Source: Beta vulgaris subsp. vulgaris (taxonomy: Eukaryota; Streptophyta; Magnoliopsida; Caryophyllales; Amaranthaceae). From it: 64,000 bases of DNA. The position numbers and the translations under genes are program-made. Position 1 is the stretch's first letter; the number at the start of each line of letters is the position of its first letter. The DNA is taken from the NCBI RefSeq assembly GCF_026745355.1, contig NC_079205.1, positions 66,222,200 to 66,286,199 on the forward strand, given 5' to 3'. The notes beneath the pieces were generated by a model. The model saw only the letters and a list, made by a program, of their open reading frames with translations. It was not told the DNA's origin and made no database searches. Positions 48,101 through 60,100 of the stretch are shown in pieces.

Positions 48101-51100
48101 TTACGAAAAACGTTGATTAGGATAATTTAATCATTGATTTGACTGCAATATTCAAAGATAATATGGGACTCAATGCAGTTAAGCACCTCGATAAACTGGT
48201 TTAGGTTGATGTTTTGGAGGATCACATCGATGTTTGATGAATTTTGAACATTTGAGAGCTATTTTGTTGCCACATGGTCATGTGTTACTTGATGACTATG
48301 TGTTCGACAAAACCTACCATTAAGCCTTTTGTAAGGGCCTTTGATCCCACAACCATTTCTGAGGCTGTGAGATATGCAAGACTGCAGGAGTAGTAGTTAC
48401 TTAGCTACTTGCTTGTTCTGTGAAAACCATGTCTAAATTTTCTTCTTCTTCTTTGTCCTAACCTTCTCCTAAACCATTACAAACTGTCCCTTATAAGTTA
48501 TAACCAAAACCCAAATGCAAATAAACCACCCTTATTATCACCAGCATCAGAAACTAAGCCTTCCCAAGCTATAACAAATTTCAACCAAGACCTTTAACTT
48601 ACATCCCTGCTGATATTAGAGGTGAAAATATAGCAAACAGATTATGTCACTATTGTGATAGAAAAATATGATAGAAATCGCAAATGTAAGTTTAAAGAAC
48701 CTCAGTTGTTTAGTGTTGAAGTTCCTGTGAGATTAGTAATACAGAAGAGGACAGTGAGGAGGATTAAGTGGGATGAGCCTTGCATTTCAATTAATGCTCT
48801 ATCTGGAGCTTTCATACAATGAAAAGTGGTGGGACTGGTGAATGATAAGCCACTTTATATTATGATTGATTCAAGAAGTACTCACAACTTCTTGGATTTA
48901 TCTTTGGCTAGGAAGTTGGGTGTGAGATTGAGTCTATTTAGCCCTCAATCCGTCACTGTGGCTCATGAAAATCATATTGCTTGTCAGCACAGTCATAAGG
49001 AGTTCAATAGGGTGGATGAATAGGAGAGAATTTGCTGCTGAGGTGATGTTAATCTCTTCGTGAGATTGTGATATGGTGCTAGGGGTACAGTGGTTAAGTA
49101 ATCTAGGCCAGATCAAGTGGGATTTTAAAGAACTGTTCATGCAGTTTGAGTTGGATCACCAACAGTTTTCCCCTGTTAGTGTAGACCAAAGAAGCTGAAG
49201 GTGGTGGCAGGTGATCCTAATAAAAAGTTGATGGAGAATGCAGCACATTTGTGTTTCGTGCCTCTGGTGGAACTTTCCTCTGTTAGTGTAGAGTGTAGAC
49301 CAAGAGAGTAATTCAGTCAGTTTTCCAGCTAAAGAAGTATCATGATGTTTTGCTGTGGTCTTACCACCCCAAAGAGGTGTATTTTGTAATGAATTGGATC
49401 TGCTCATTTAACACAAGCTAACAACAACGAAACAGGAATGCAGAGTAATGAAAATAATGATTCAGCAAGAAGAGAGAGAAGTGTTTGATTGAAGGAAACT
49501 GAATGATTACAAGATAAGCATAGCATTCGAGAGGCCACGACTCTCCCTAATAACTTGATTTAACTCAACAATTTTCTGAATGAAACTCTCTCTCTATATA
49601 TAGACCAATTCTTTATATAAACAATGATCACTAACAGATTATCCTCTGAAATTCTGTTATTCTCCACATTCTCACCCGCTTTCTTCTTTTTACCACACCT
49701 TGCATATGTCACCACTATTGGAGGCCTTACCACATCTTGATGTGTTGCATATTTGGTCACTGAATACCTTTAAAGAGAGATGCAACCCCAGTGAGTATCA
49801 GACCTTATAGCTACCCATGTAACACCCCAACCCACCAAACCACTGCTGACATCTGCTAGGTGCAACAAAAAGGGGTAAATTGGGGAAGTAATTACTAAAA
49901 GGGGTAGTGGGGAATATTTTGCCGAAACAATGGAGTACTTGTCAGAGTTGGTTATGAGGTGAGAGAAAGTTGTATATATAGCGAAGGGTGGAGCAGAATA
50001 ATTTAGAAAGTTGAAGGAAAGGTGCTTGGGAGAGTGGGAGCCTCTCGAATGCTCACCAATATCGTGTAAAACTCTGTTTTGCCTCTATACTACTATCCTA
50101 AAATATCTGGATTAAATATTTCTCTGTTCTTCGTTTTGCTTCTATTTCGCTGATTCCTTGTTTTGGCTGTGAGCTTGGTTTGTTTGTGATTCGAGTCCAT
50201 TACTGAAGCATAGAGATGTCATGAGCAACTTGTAGGGGAATTACTCAGAACAGCAGTAGCCCTTTTGCTGTAGTGTTGGTAGGCAAGAAGGATGGCACTT
50301 GGAAATTATGTGTAGACAAATAGGGAACTCGATAGGAAGACAGGTGAAAGACAAGATACCTATTCCTGTGGTAGAACTGTAGAAGAGTTGATTGATGAGC
50401 TAGCAGGCCTGGACCTTAGAGGAGGTTATCATCAGCTTAGGGTGCATTCAGATGATGTCTCCAAACCAGCCTTCAAAACCCATACAGGGAATTTTAAGTT
50501 TTAGGTTATGCCTTTTGACTTAACCAATGCTCCTACCTATTTTCAAAGCTGCATGAATAAGGTTTTCAAATCCTTGCTAAGAAGATGTGTGCTTTACAAG
50601 AACATTGGTTGGAGAAGGTTCGAGAACGTTTTTGAGCTGATGAGGGCAAATCAGATGTTTACTAGGAAAGCAATTATTCCATTGCCAAAGATAAGGTGAA
50701 ATATCCAGCCATTTTGTCTGTGGAAGAGAGGTGGAAACTGATCAGCGGAAAATTGAAGATATGACAAAATTGCCTACTCACTTCAGTTAAAGAGTTGAGT
50801 TCTCTTAGCCTGACTGGGTATCACAGGAAGTTTGTAAGACATGGCTCAAGTGGCTTTTGAGCAGCTTAAAGCTGCACTTTGTGTTAGTTGATGTAGGAAG
50901 GCCACCCTTTAACTTATATTAGTAAGTCTCTGGGTCTAGTCTATGAGAAAGAACTCCTAGCTATTGCTCTTGCAATTTAAAAGTGGGAGCAGGCAACCAT
51001 ATTTCATTGGGACAAATCAGAAGAGCTTGAAACGGCTGTTACGACAGAAGATTTCGACACCATTTCAACAATTTTGGTTGTGTAGATTGATGGGGTTTGA

Positions 51101-54100
51101 CTACGAGATCCTGTACAAAAGTGGTCAAGAATATCTAAGTCCGTATGCATTATCTAGAGTACGAGGTTCTGAGATGTTGTTGGCCATTTCTGTAATCTCC
51201 ACCGATTCATAGTTCAAATAAAGCAGAGCTATCATCTGGATTACAATTCGGTGGCCATTATTGAGGAACTCCATAATCTCCAGACTATTGCAGTTGAAAT
51301 CGAGGTTGCTTATAACGAAAGGGGAAATTTTGGTTGGACCAGACTCCTCTATGAGACTAAATTACTGATGGGGGGGATTCTGGTAGAGACTTAACTGTCA
51401 GAGAATGCCAAGTTTGCCAAGCTTCTAAGTATGATAATGCTGCTGATCCTGGACTCTTAAAGTTAAAACCACTACATGAAGAAGTTTGATATGATATTTC
51501 CATGGACTTTATAACTACTTTACCTAGTTCCAATGGTAAAAGTGCGATCTTTGTAGTAGTGTATAGACTTAGCAAACATGCTCATTTCATGGCCTTGTCT
51601 CATCATCTTTCTGCACTACAAGTAGCACAAGCATACCTAGACAATGTGTTTTAAGTTTAAACTGCATGGGTGGCCGAGGAGTATAGTCAGTCACACAGGT
51701 ATCCATTATTTCTTAGCAAGTTTTGGAAGGCTCTCTTTTCCATTTATGGCACTGAGTTCAACATGCCATCTACGTATCACCCTGAAACAGATGGTGAAAG
51801 TGAGGTGGTAAAGGGCTCCTCCTAAGGCAAAATAAGCACAAGGAAAGAGCAATAGACCAGACCAACCTACAATAACCAAATTCCTGAATCACCAGCTAAG
51901 GCCCCTATATGACCGCTCAGTGATAAAGGAGGTAGGCCGTAGGGGTGTGGGGGGAGAATCCTAAGGTTTGGCGTTTCTGACTCCCTTTGGCTGAGGTGAT
52001 GGTACAACACCCATTTTCACTCCAGTATTCAGTTGACACAATATGTGGTAGTCTATAACTAACATCCTTTACACCTTCCTTATTTAGCTGGTGAGTTTAT
52101 CAATGAGGTTAGAGACATAGCTTTAGTTAAGAGAAAAGCTATGACATATGATTTGAAGTTTTACTTGTCTAGAGCTCAATCTAGAATGAAAATACAATCT
52201 GACAAGACAAGCATAGATCAGATAGAGAATTTCAAGTTGGGGAGTGGGTCTAGCTCAAGTTACAAGCTAACATACAACAATCTGTCAAGCTCAGAATAAA
52301 TCAGAAATTAGCTCACAAGCATTTGGAACTTTCCAATGATGTCTTCCATGTATCTCAGTTAAAGAAAATCCATGGCACTTTGCCGGTGCATATTCCACCT
52401 TGGTTTCAAGGCCAGCATGATTCAACAGTCATAGAGCCGAGGGCTATTCTGTATAGGAGGTTTGCAAAGCATCAGAATAGGGCCCTTACTCAGTACTTAG
52501 TACTTAGTTCATTGGGATGCATCTGAAGAATGTGAAGCCTTGTTGGAGAATGCTGAAGCTTTTAAAAGCAAATACCCTGATTTTGCTATAGGTTAAAACA
52601 CTGTATGTTAGAAGCTGAAAATATAGACAAAAACAGTTAGCTGATTTTGGCGGGAAAATTAGTTGAAACAACTGAACTATACTTCCTTGTTTCCTGGGTT
52701 TCTGTTGTAATCAATTGAGGCTTAGCCTATAAGTACTGAATAACTTGTTTTTGTAATGATTCAAGAAATCAGTAATAAAATCTCATTCCCCTGTACAATT
52801 CTCCTCTACTTTCTCTTCCGCAATTCTGTTCTATCTCTCTCCTCTCTCTCATTTATGTTCTTTCATTCATTAAATTCTAATAGTTTAGCAGTGACTTTCT
52901 GTCTTGCAACACAAAATCAACTTTCAATTAAAGTGGACACTTGGTGAGTTCTCTTCACTTGATTTTCCCGTATCTAGAAACTTACTTGGACTTAACTTCC
53001 ATTGGCTTTTAACTTAAAACTTAGCTTATCCAACTTATTAGAGCTAATTGTAGCTGTGATTAATCTTGGGTAGCCTTTAGTGGCCTAAACTTAAATTTTC
53101 TGAAATATGTGAAAATTAGGTGAGAAGAACATAGTCTTACATTTAGTTTAATGAGATAATTGTTAAACTAACTTTCTAGCACATTTATTATCAAAGGGTA
53201 ATCTAACAAATTATTCAAACTTTTTTTAATAGGAAAAGTTGACAATAGTGGTCTGAACTTTGGGTGATAATTTTTAAAAGGTCTAAAATATCGATTAACA
53301 TGTGTAGATCTCTACTTTATGAGGTCTTAACTTTTAGTGGGCCTCAATGACTTTAAACTAGAGATAATCACTCGGTCCGGCCCGGCCCGATTTTTGGGCG
53401 GGTTTTGGGCATAACTTTTTGGCCTTGCTTTGGGTCGGGCTTTGGGCAAGCCAAAAATGACTTTTTAGTCTATTTTTTGGGCCCGGCCCGATCTGGCCTG
53501 AAATAGCGGGCTTTGGGAACAAACTTTTGGCCTGAGTTTTGGCCCAGCCCGGCCCGGCTCATGATCACCTTACTTTAAAGTGAATTTTTTTAAATCTCAC
53601 TTACTTCCTACTTCTCTCCCTCAATTAACCCTCCTCGTGTAACCCATGTTTTACATGTTATGACCTATTAAGCCAATTTCAAATCACTTGGGCCCGCTAA
53701 AAGTTAAAACCCCCTAAAGTAGGGACTTACATAGGTTAATCAATAGTTTAGACCTATTACAAATTATCACCCAAAATTCAGACCCCTATTGTCAATTTTT
53801 CCTTTCTATTAAGTAATCCAATAATTACTGTAAAAGAATATAGGATTGTCCTTTCTCAAGCAACTCCAAATTTTTTACCTCTCAATTTCACTCATAATGC
53901 CACTTACCATAAAGAATACAGTAGAGACCATGAAATGAGCTAATTTACTAAAACTTGTCCCTTTCAAATTCACTACAACTTCCTACTTTTTGTCCCTTTC
54001 AATTTTACTAGAAATCCTGTCTTTTTGTACCTTAAAATTTTAGAATCAAAATCACCCGATATTGGATAGACTATAGATGGTTTCCTTAAGTGAGTCTTTG

Positions 54101-57100
54101 AATAATCTTCTTGTCTCATAAAATTGGAAGTTGCAACAAAATTCATTTGCATCCAATTTAAAGTTAGATCTAAGTAAACCAAAAAATCCAACCTTTCACA
54201 AAGAGCTACACCTACAAGGCCTTAAATCTCCAAGAGTCGAGCATTGTGGTTATCTTTCCACCCTAAGACAATTTTTGAGGAAACTTCTTTGTCCATGTAA
54301 AGCTCTTCCCCTAAATCTAATAAGTGAGGAAAACACTAAGTCTTGACAACCTTGTAAGCGCTACACCTAACCTACCTTTGATGAAACACAACCAGTTAAT
54401 TTTGATTGATGGGTCTGAGAGTTCAACCTGAAGTTTGATTCTTATTATTCCTACCGGATATCAAAACCATAATTGTTTATACTTTACAGATATGAGTTCC
54501 CGTATGACATAAGCGTTCTTGGGTAGGGTGGGCCATCTGCTTTTGCGCCATGACAATCTCACTCGAATTACGAGGACCTACACATATTTGTAGAGTAAAT
54601 ATGGGTCCCCTGCGTAAACTAAGTTTCCATGCGTGTGGCCCGTCCGTGAGTATTGCATGTGTATAGTGTATGTTATTTGATTCTTTATTTCTACACATAT
54701 TAAATATGTCAACGTATATAGACCTAATTAACTACCATTAGTATACAAAAGAACCTAAGCATGACTAAGTCAACAAGAATGTTTCCACAAAATTTCATGC
54801 AGGAAAAACATAAGGTGACTAAATAAGTAAACTTAATTTTACTTTTGACTAAATTCACTACAAAATATAAGCTAGATTGATCCAAAATTATATTTTCGTT
54901 AGTTTATTTGAATTATGTGGTACTAGATGCCACCATCTTTAGTAACAATCATAACTATTGGGCTTTTGTCAATTATCATGGCACGTAAATTTAAGAGATA
55001 AGTTGTTGAGTGGCAATCAAATGTCATTTTATTTAAAACTTACATACGATAGGAGATGTTGGGGAATTAACTAAAGAAGAGAGGTTTTTTGTTGAGAGAG
55101 AGTGTGTGGTAGGCCAAAGGGGATTGAAGAGAGGCGTAAAATAAATAGTTTCCAAACTACTCCCTCCTTTCCTATTTTTTCAACATATATAGAATATGGG
55201 AAGAGACCAAGGTAAAATACATTTTTGGACTCTATCTCTTACTTTTCAAAACTTCATCACTTTGGTAACTTTTCTTCATTTTTTACACCTTCTCTTACTT
55301 TTTGGTACTTCTTTCTTACTTTTTGTTGCCAAAATTATGTAATATTCTCTATAGGAATAATATTATGAAACATCCAATAAGTAAGCACGAACAAATAGAA
55401 ATGAAGGGAGTATTATGAGACACATAAAAAAGAAAAGTGTTTGAACCAATTCGGGGCGAAGGGAGTAGATTTTTTTTCTATAATTCGGTTTATTCATATT
55501 GAGTCCAAATCAACTCAAGGATCATGACTGAGAGGTGTGCACCGGTCCAGGACCGAAACCGGTTGGACTGGTGGATCGGAATCTGAAATTTTTTTGAACT
55601 GAGACCAGACTGGAAAAATTCCGGTTCGATTTTGGACCTGTTTGACCGGAATCTGCATTTTTTATAAAAAAAAAATTACATATTTATAACGGTTTTTTCA
55701 CCTTGTACCTCCCAAATTTTCAAAATACACGAGGTATCCCTAAGTTTCAAGCTAATACACTCAGATAACCTTGATGACTAAAGGTGTTAACCGCTGATAG
55801 TCATTAACCCTAATTTTTTAGATTTCAACTTAATTAACTATTAACCCTAAACCCAACCCTTAGCCCTAACCCTAACAATAACCCTAAACCTACCCCTAAC
55901 CACCCTCCCCCACCCTCCCACCATCCTTGCCCCCATCCCCCACCCACCCCCCACCTTCCGCAACCCCCACCCCCACGACGCCCAGCAGGGCCCCCACCCA
56001 TTCGATTTTAGGGAAGAAACGCATAGCAAGGAAGGGGGAGAACTAAGCTCCGACAGCGGCGACGAACAATAGGCCGACAGCATCACAACGCGAGCAACAA
56101 ACAGGAGAGGGGAGAAGCAAAGCAGAGCAATTCGAAGCCGAAAAGAGAGCGAAGGAAAGAGGCGTGTTGGGCTCTGCGGTGGGGTTGTCGGTGGGTTCCT
56201 AGTGTGCGAAGGGCGACAGCACCGGAGGTGGTGCGCATAGTGATGGTGGTGTGGGGGCACGGTGGTGGGGCGAGAAATCGAATGGGCAGGGGAAGAGGGC
56301 TGGCGAGGTTGTGGGGGTGGGGGGTGGCAATGGGGGGTTAAAATCGCAAGTTGAAAAGGGGGGAAAATTCTCTTGATGGTGTTATACTGTTATTTCCAAG
56401 GAATATCAACCAGAAAGCAGAAGATGACACATAACCTACTAAAAGAAATTACCTCTTCACTTTGCAATCGACCCACCGTATGGTGAAACAAGAACCTTCT
56501 GGGACCTGCACACATAGAAAGTGCAAACTAGAGCACCAGTGAATCATGAAGGAAAATAAATAAAACATTTATTTCCTTACATAATAACAAAACTTAACTC
56601 ATATTATTGCGAGATGGACAAAATCATAAAGAACGTTAGAAAAATAACCAAGTGAAGTTCCAAAATGAATAACACGTCAAGTATTCATAGTGCGCCTTTG
56701 CAAGAACTACCAAACTATGTACATTGCGCACAGCAAAGCCTGAAGGTAAATAAATATATAAATTTCTTTAAGATTCCATGAGAAGAAGAAAATTTGTTTA
56801 GCATAACTAGGCTTTCAGAAAAAACTCAAACCCTCTTTAGCACAATTTGGGCTTATAATGCTTTCAAGGTGCTCAAACAATTTACAACTCGACTTTGATT
56901 AAGATTTTAGTTAATACTACCTCCGTTTCCTAAAGATCTTCCTGGTTACTGTTCCTACAGATACCAAGGAGGATCCATTTGTGTGGGGGTATGGGGTGGA
57001 TAAAGTAAGAGAGATAAAGGGGTTAAGATAAATAAACAAATAAAAAGGGGTTAAAGTATGAGAGAGAAAGGGAGTAAAATTGAATTAATAATGTAATGGT

Positions 57101-60100
57101 GGACCATATGATAGGGACATGAGAGGGTAAAAAGGAAAAAAAATTCCAAATAAGGAACAAAGTAAAAGAGGGAAGATCTTTTGGAAACGCACTTAAACGG
57201 AAAGAGGAAAGATCTTTAGGAAACGGAGGGAGTAGATGCTAATTAGCTACTTTATTTCCCTAAAAAGCCAGCAAACCTCCATTGAATTAGATTCAAGCAT
57301 TTCCTACTGAATGACATAATGAAAACATTAACTTAATTTAAAATAATCATTGAAAAACTTCTGCCTCTTTTTAAAACTAACGATTTATTCACATTCATGT
57401 AAAAATAGTTAGTGAGCTATGGCACAACATATATCATTTGCATATAAATGACGAGCACGTTTTTGCCCAAACTAAGACGACGCAACAAACTTAAGATGAT
57501 CATTCATAGCTTACAAGAATAGGTTAAATTATCAAGCTTTCAGAAGGCCTGTGCGCAAAGATCAATTGTAATCATATGAGTTTATACCTAATATAGCACG
57601 AAAAGTGTTTTACCACATATAATACCACATGATTATCTTCCACTTTGAATCTATAGCCATTTGGCAACCCAGTTGTGTACACTATCATGCTATGCAAAAA
57701 TAATCTAAAACATAAGTTGGATGCTCACGCTTCCAAAAGGGCTTTGTACAAAGATCTCAGAGTTGCAATCAAGTGAGTTCATACGTGATACAACACGTGA
57801 TACAACACCACCTCGTGATTTACTACCTCCATTTCTTTTTAATTTACACACTTTCCTTTTCAAGCCGCTTCTTTTTCATCTACGCACTTTGACTTTATCT
57901 AAAAATGGTAAGTTTTCCCATCATCTTTCCATACCTTTTTGATCCATCTGACCATCTCTACACTCATATATTCTCTCTCCTCAAAATATTTTATTTTAGT
58001 TTTGTACTTATCAAAAGTAGCTTTCACATTTTGCCTTTCTCTCTCTTACTTTGGGGAATTGTCTTGGTTATCCCCTAAAGCAAACTGTGTAGATTTTTTA
58101 AGGAAGGAGGTAGTATATATTATCACGTGATGATCTTCCAATAATATGCAAAATATACCCAAAAAAGAGGGACAGCGCAACACAACTTTATAAGGGAACA
58201 TTTCAAGCAACCTATTAAAAATTCATCATGAAAGATACAAGAAAAGAGAGGGGAAGAAGAATACCCCTCATTAATAGAAAAACCGTAGCCAATGTGATTC
58301 CCACAGTCATAGTTGGGTGCTGTAACCCAGTGGCCAACCCATCTAGCAAGAAAAAACATTTAAGATTAAATGAGCCTGAAGTGTCAAGCATTCAGAGATA
58401 TAATAAAGACAGACATGAGGCAATGCCATGAGCGATGAGCCACTTTCTTCTGAAGCAATTTAGCAACCTCAAAAGCATGTATGAGATCAGAGGCATATAA
58501 TCTAGGGGTCTGCATAAGCATCGTCATATGAGATCACAAACCAGATAAACCATGTTACAATAAACATACAAGGAAGTTGAATCACTCCCTTCTTATGATG
58601 TATAAAACCTCTTTAATTTTGCAAAAATATTGGGGGAAAAACAATGCTTGAGGAAATATGTGAGGAGAGGTACGTGGGTTGGGATAACGTGAAGGTATGA
58701 CAAATGGGACTATGTTTTTTGGGGGGTCCTTACCATGTTTTAATTTCTCATTTTCATTTAGCACACAAATTTTGAAAAAATAAAGCTCGAGGATATGTGT
58801 AGACAAATAAATAGGACAATGTGAAGGTATGACTAATGGCAATAAATTCTTTCTTTTGTAAAGGGAGGGAGGCCGACATTAAGTGGGGAGGAAGCATAAT
58901 CCCTCCATCCTCATATGATTGTCTTATATACTACTACCTCCATACTTTTGTAGTTGCACCATTTGGTTTTGTGGCACTATTCATCAACCAAACTTGTTAA
59001 ACTATCTCGCATTATTATATAAGAAAAAACATAGTCAAGTGGGATCTTGTTAGATTCGTCTCAATGCAAGGATTCCAAATATCAAATTTTTATAATTTTT
59101 ACTTACACCCACTAAGAGATATTTACGTTCAAAGGATCGTCTCGTCAAATGTGAAAAAACAAATGGTGCAACTAAAAAAATACGGAGGTACTACAATTAT
59201 CCTTTACCTTAAAAAACTCTCACCCCATCCAATCCACTCAACTCATGATGTAAGCCATTCCACTAACAATTTGTCTCTGTTTAACAATCTCTTTCTCTTT
59301 GAGACACACCCACCCGTAGTCAACTTTAAAAAAGAAAAACTTACTATTACACTATGTCACTGCCTAACAAAAAGGCCAAGGGGCTAGAGTCCTATATTAT
59401 CTATCTATACAAATATATTAAAAGGTGTACGTGACAATGTATACACGCTACGTGGCACCTTTGTTACTCCACTAGAATTGTCCAATGTGTACATAAGTCG
59501 TGTCAATTAACAAAAGTAAAATTAGTTTGCAACAAGATTTGAACCTATGACATTGTGTTATTATACATGATACAATTACCATCTCAATTAACTTTTAACC
59601 ATGCTTTAAATGTCCACATTATTATATTTGTACCTTTTAAATATTCAATTTTCCTTAATATATTTTAGTGGGAATGCAAAAAAAATGCAAATCAAGTTCG
59701 GAAACACAATACCAACCCGGGGCAACGCCCGAGCCCCAAATATATTAGTTTACTCTTAATATGCGTGTACCTGAGCACAAAATAACATTAAATGGGGGAT
59801 GGAGGCAATAATACTTTCTTGTGAGCAAGAACAACGCTTGTCCATTGGCGAAGACAAACAATAATCCTATTGTTGAGTTAAAATGACCAAGTAGATGCAT
59901 TTTGCTCTAAGTAGCACAGTTCCAAACGTGAAAACCACATGATCCAGCCAATTTCAGGCTTCCTTAACACAAAGAGGTCTAGGGTTCGGGAACGAAAACA
60001 TTTCGAACACATCTAGGGTGAAACTTCCAGGCATATAAATGATCCATATGACGACGTATACAAGCTCCAATATGCATGTGTAGCTAATTTAACAAGGATA

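Noticed and set aside
54477..54698. 73-codon minus-strand open frame
   Set aside because: No family recognised; sits in a transposon-rich intron and has no flanking signals.
55847..56260. 137-codon minus-strand open frame
   Set aside because: Overlaps the telomere-like and C-rich block; Pro/Ser/Gly-biased translation without a domain.
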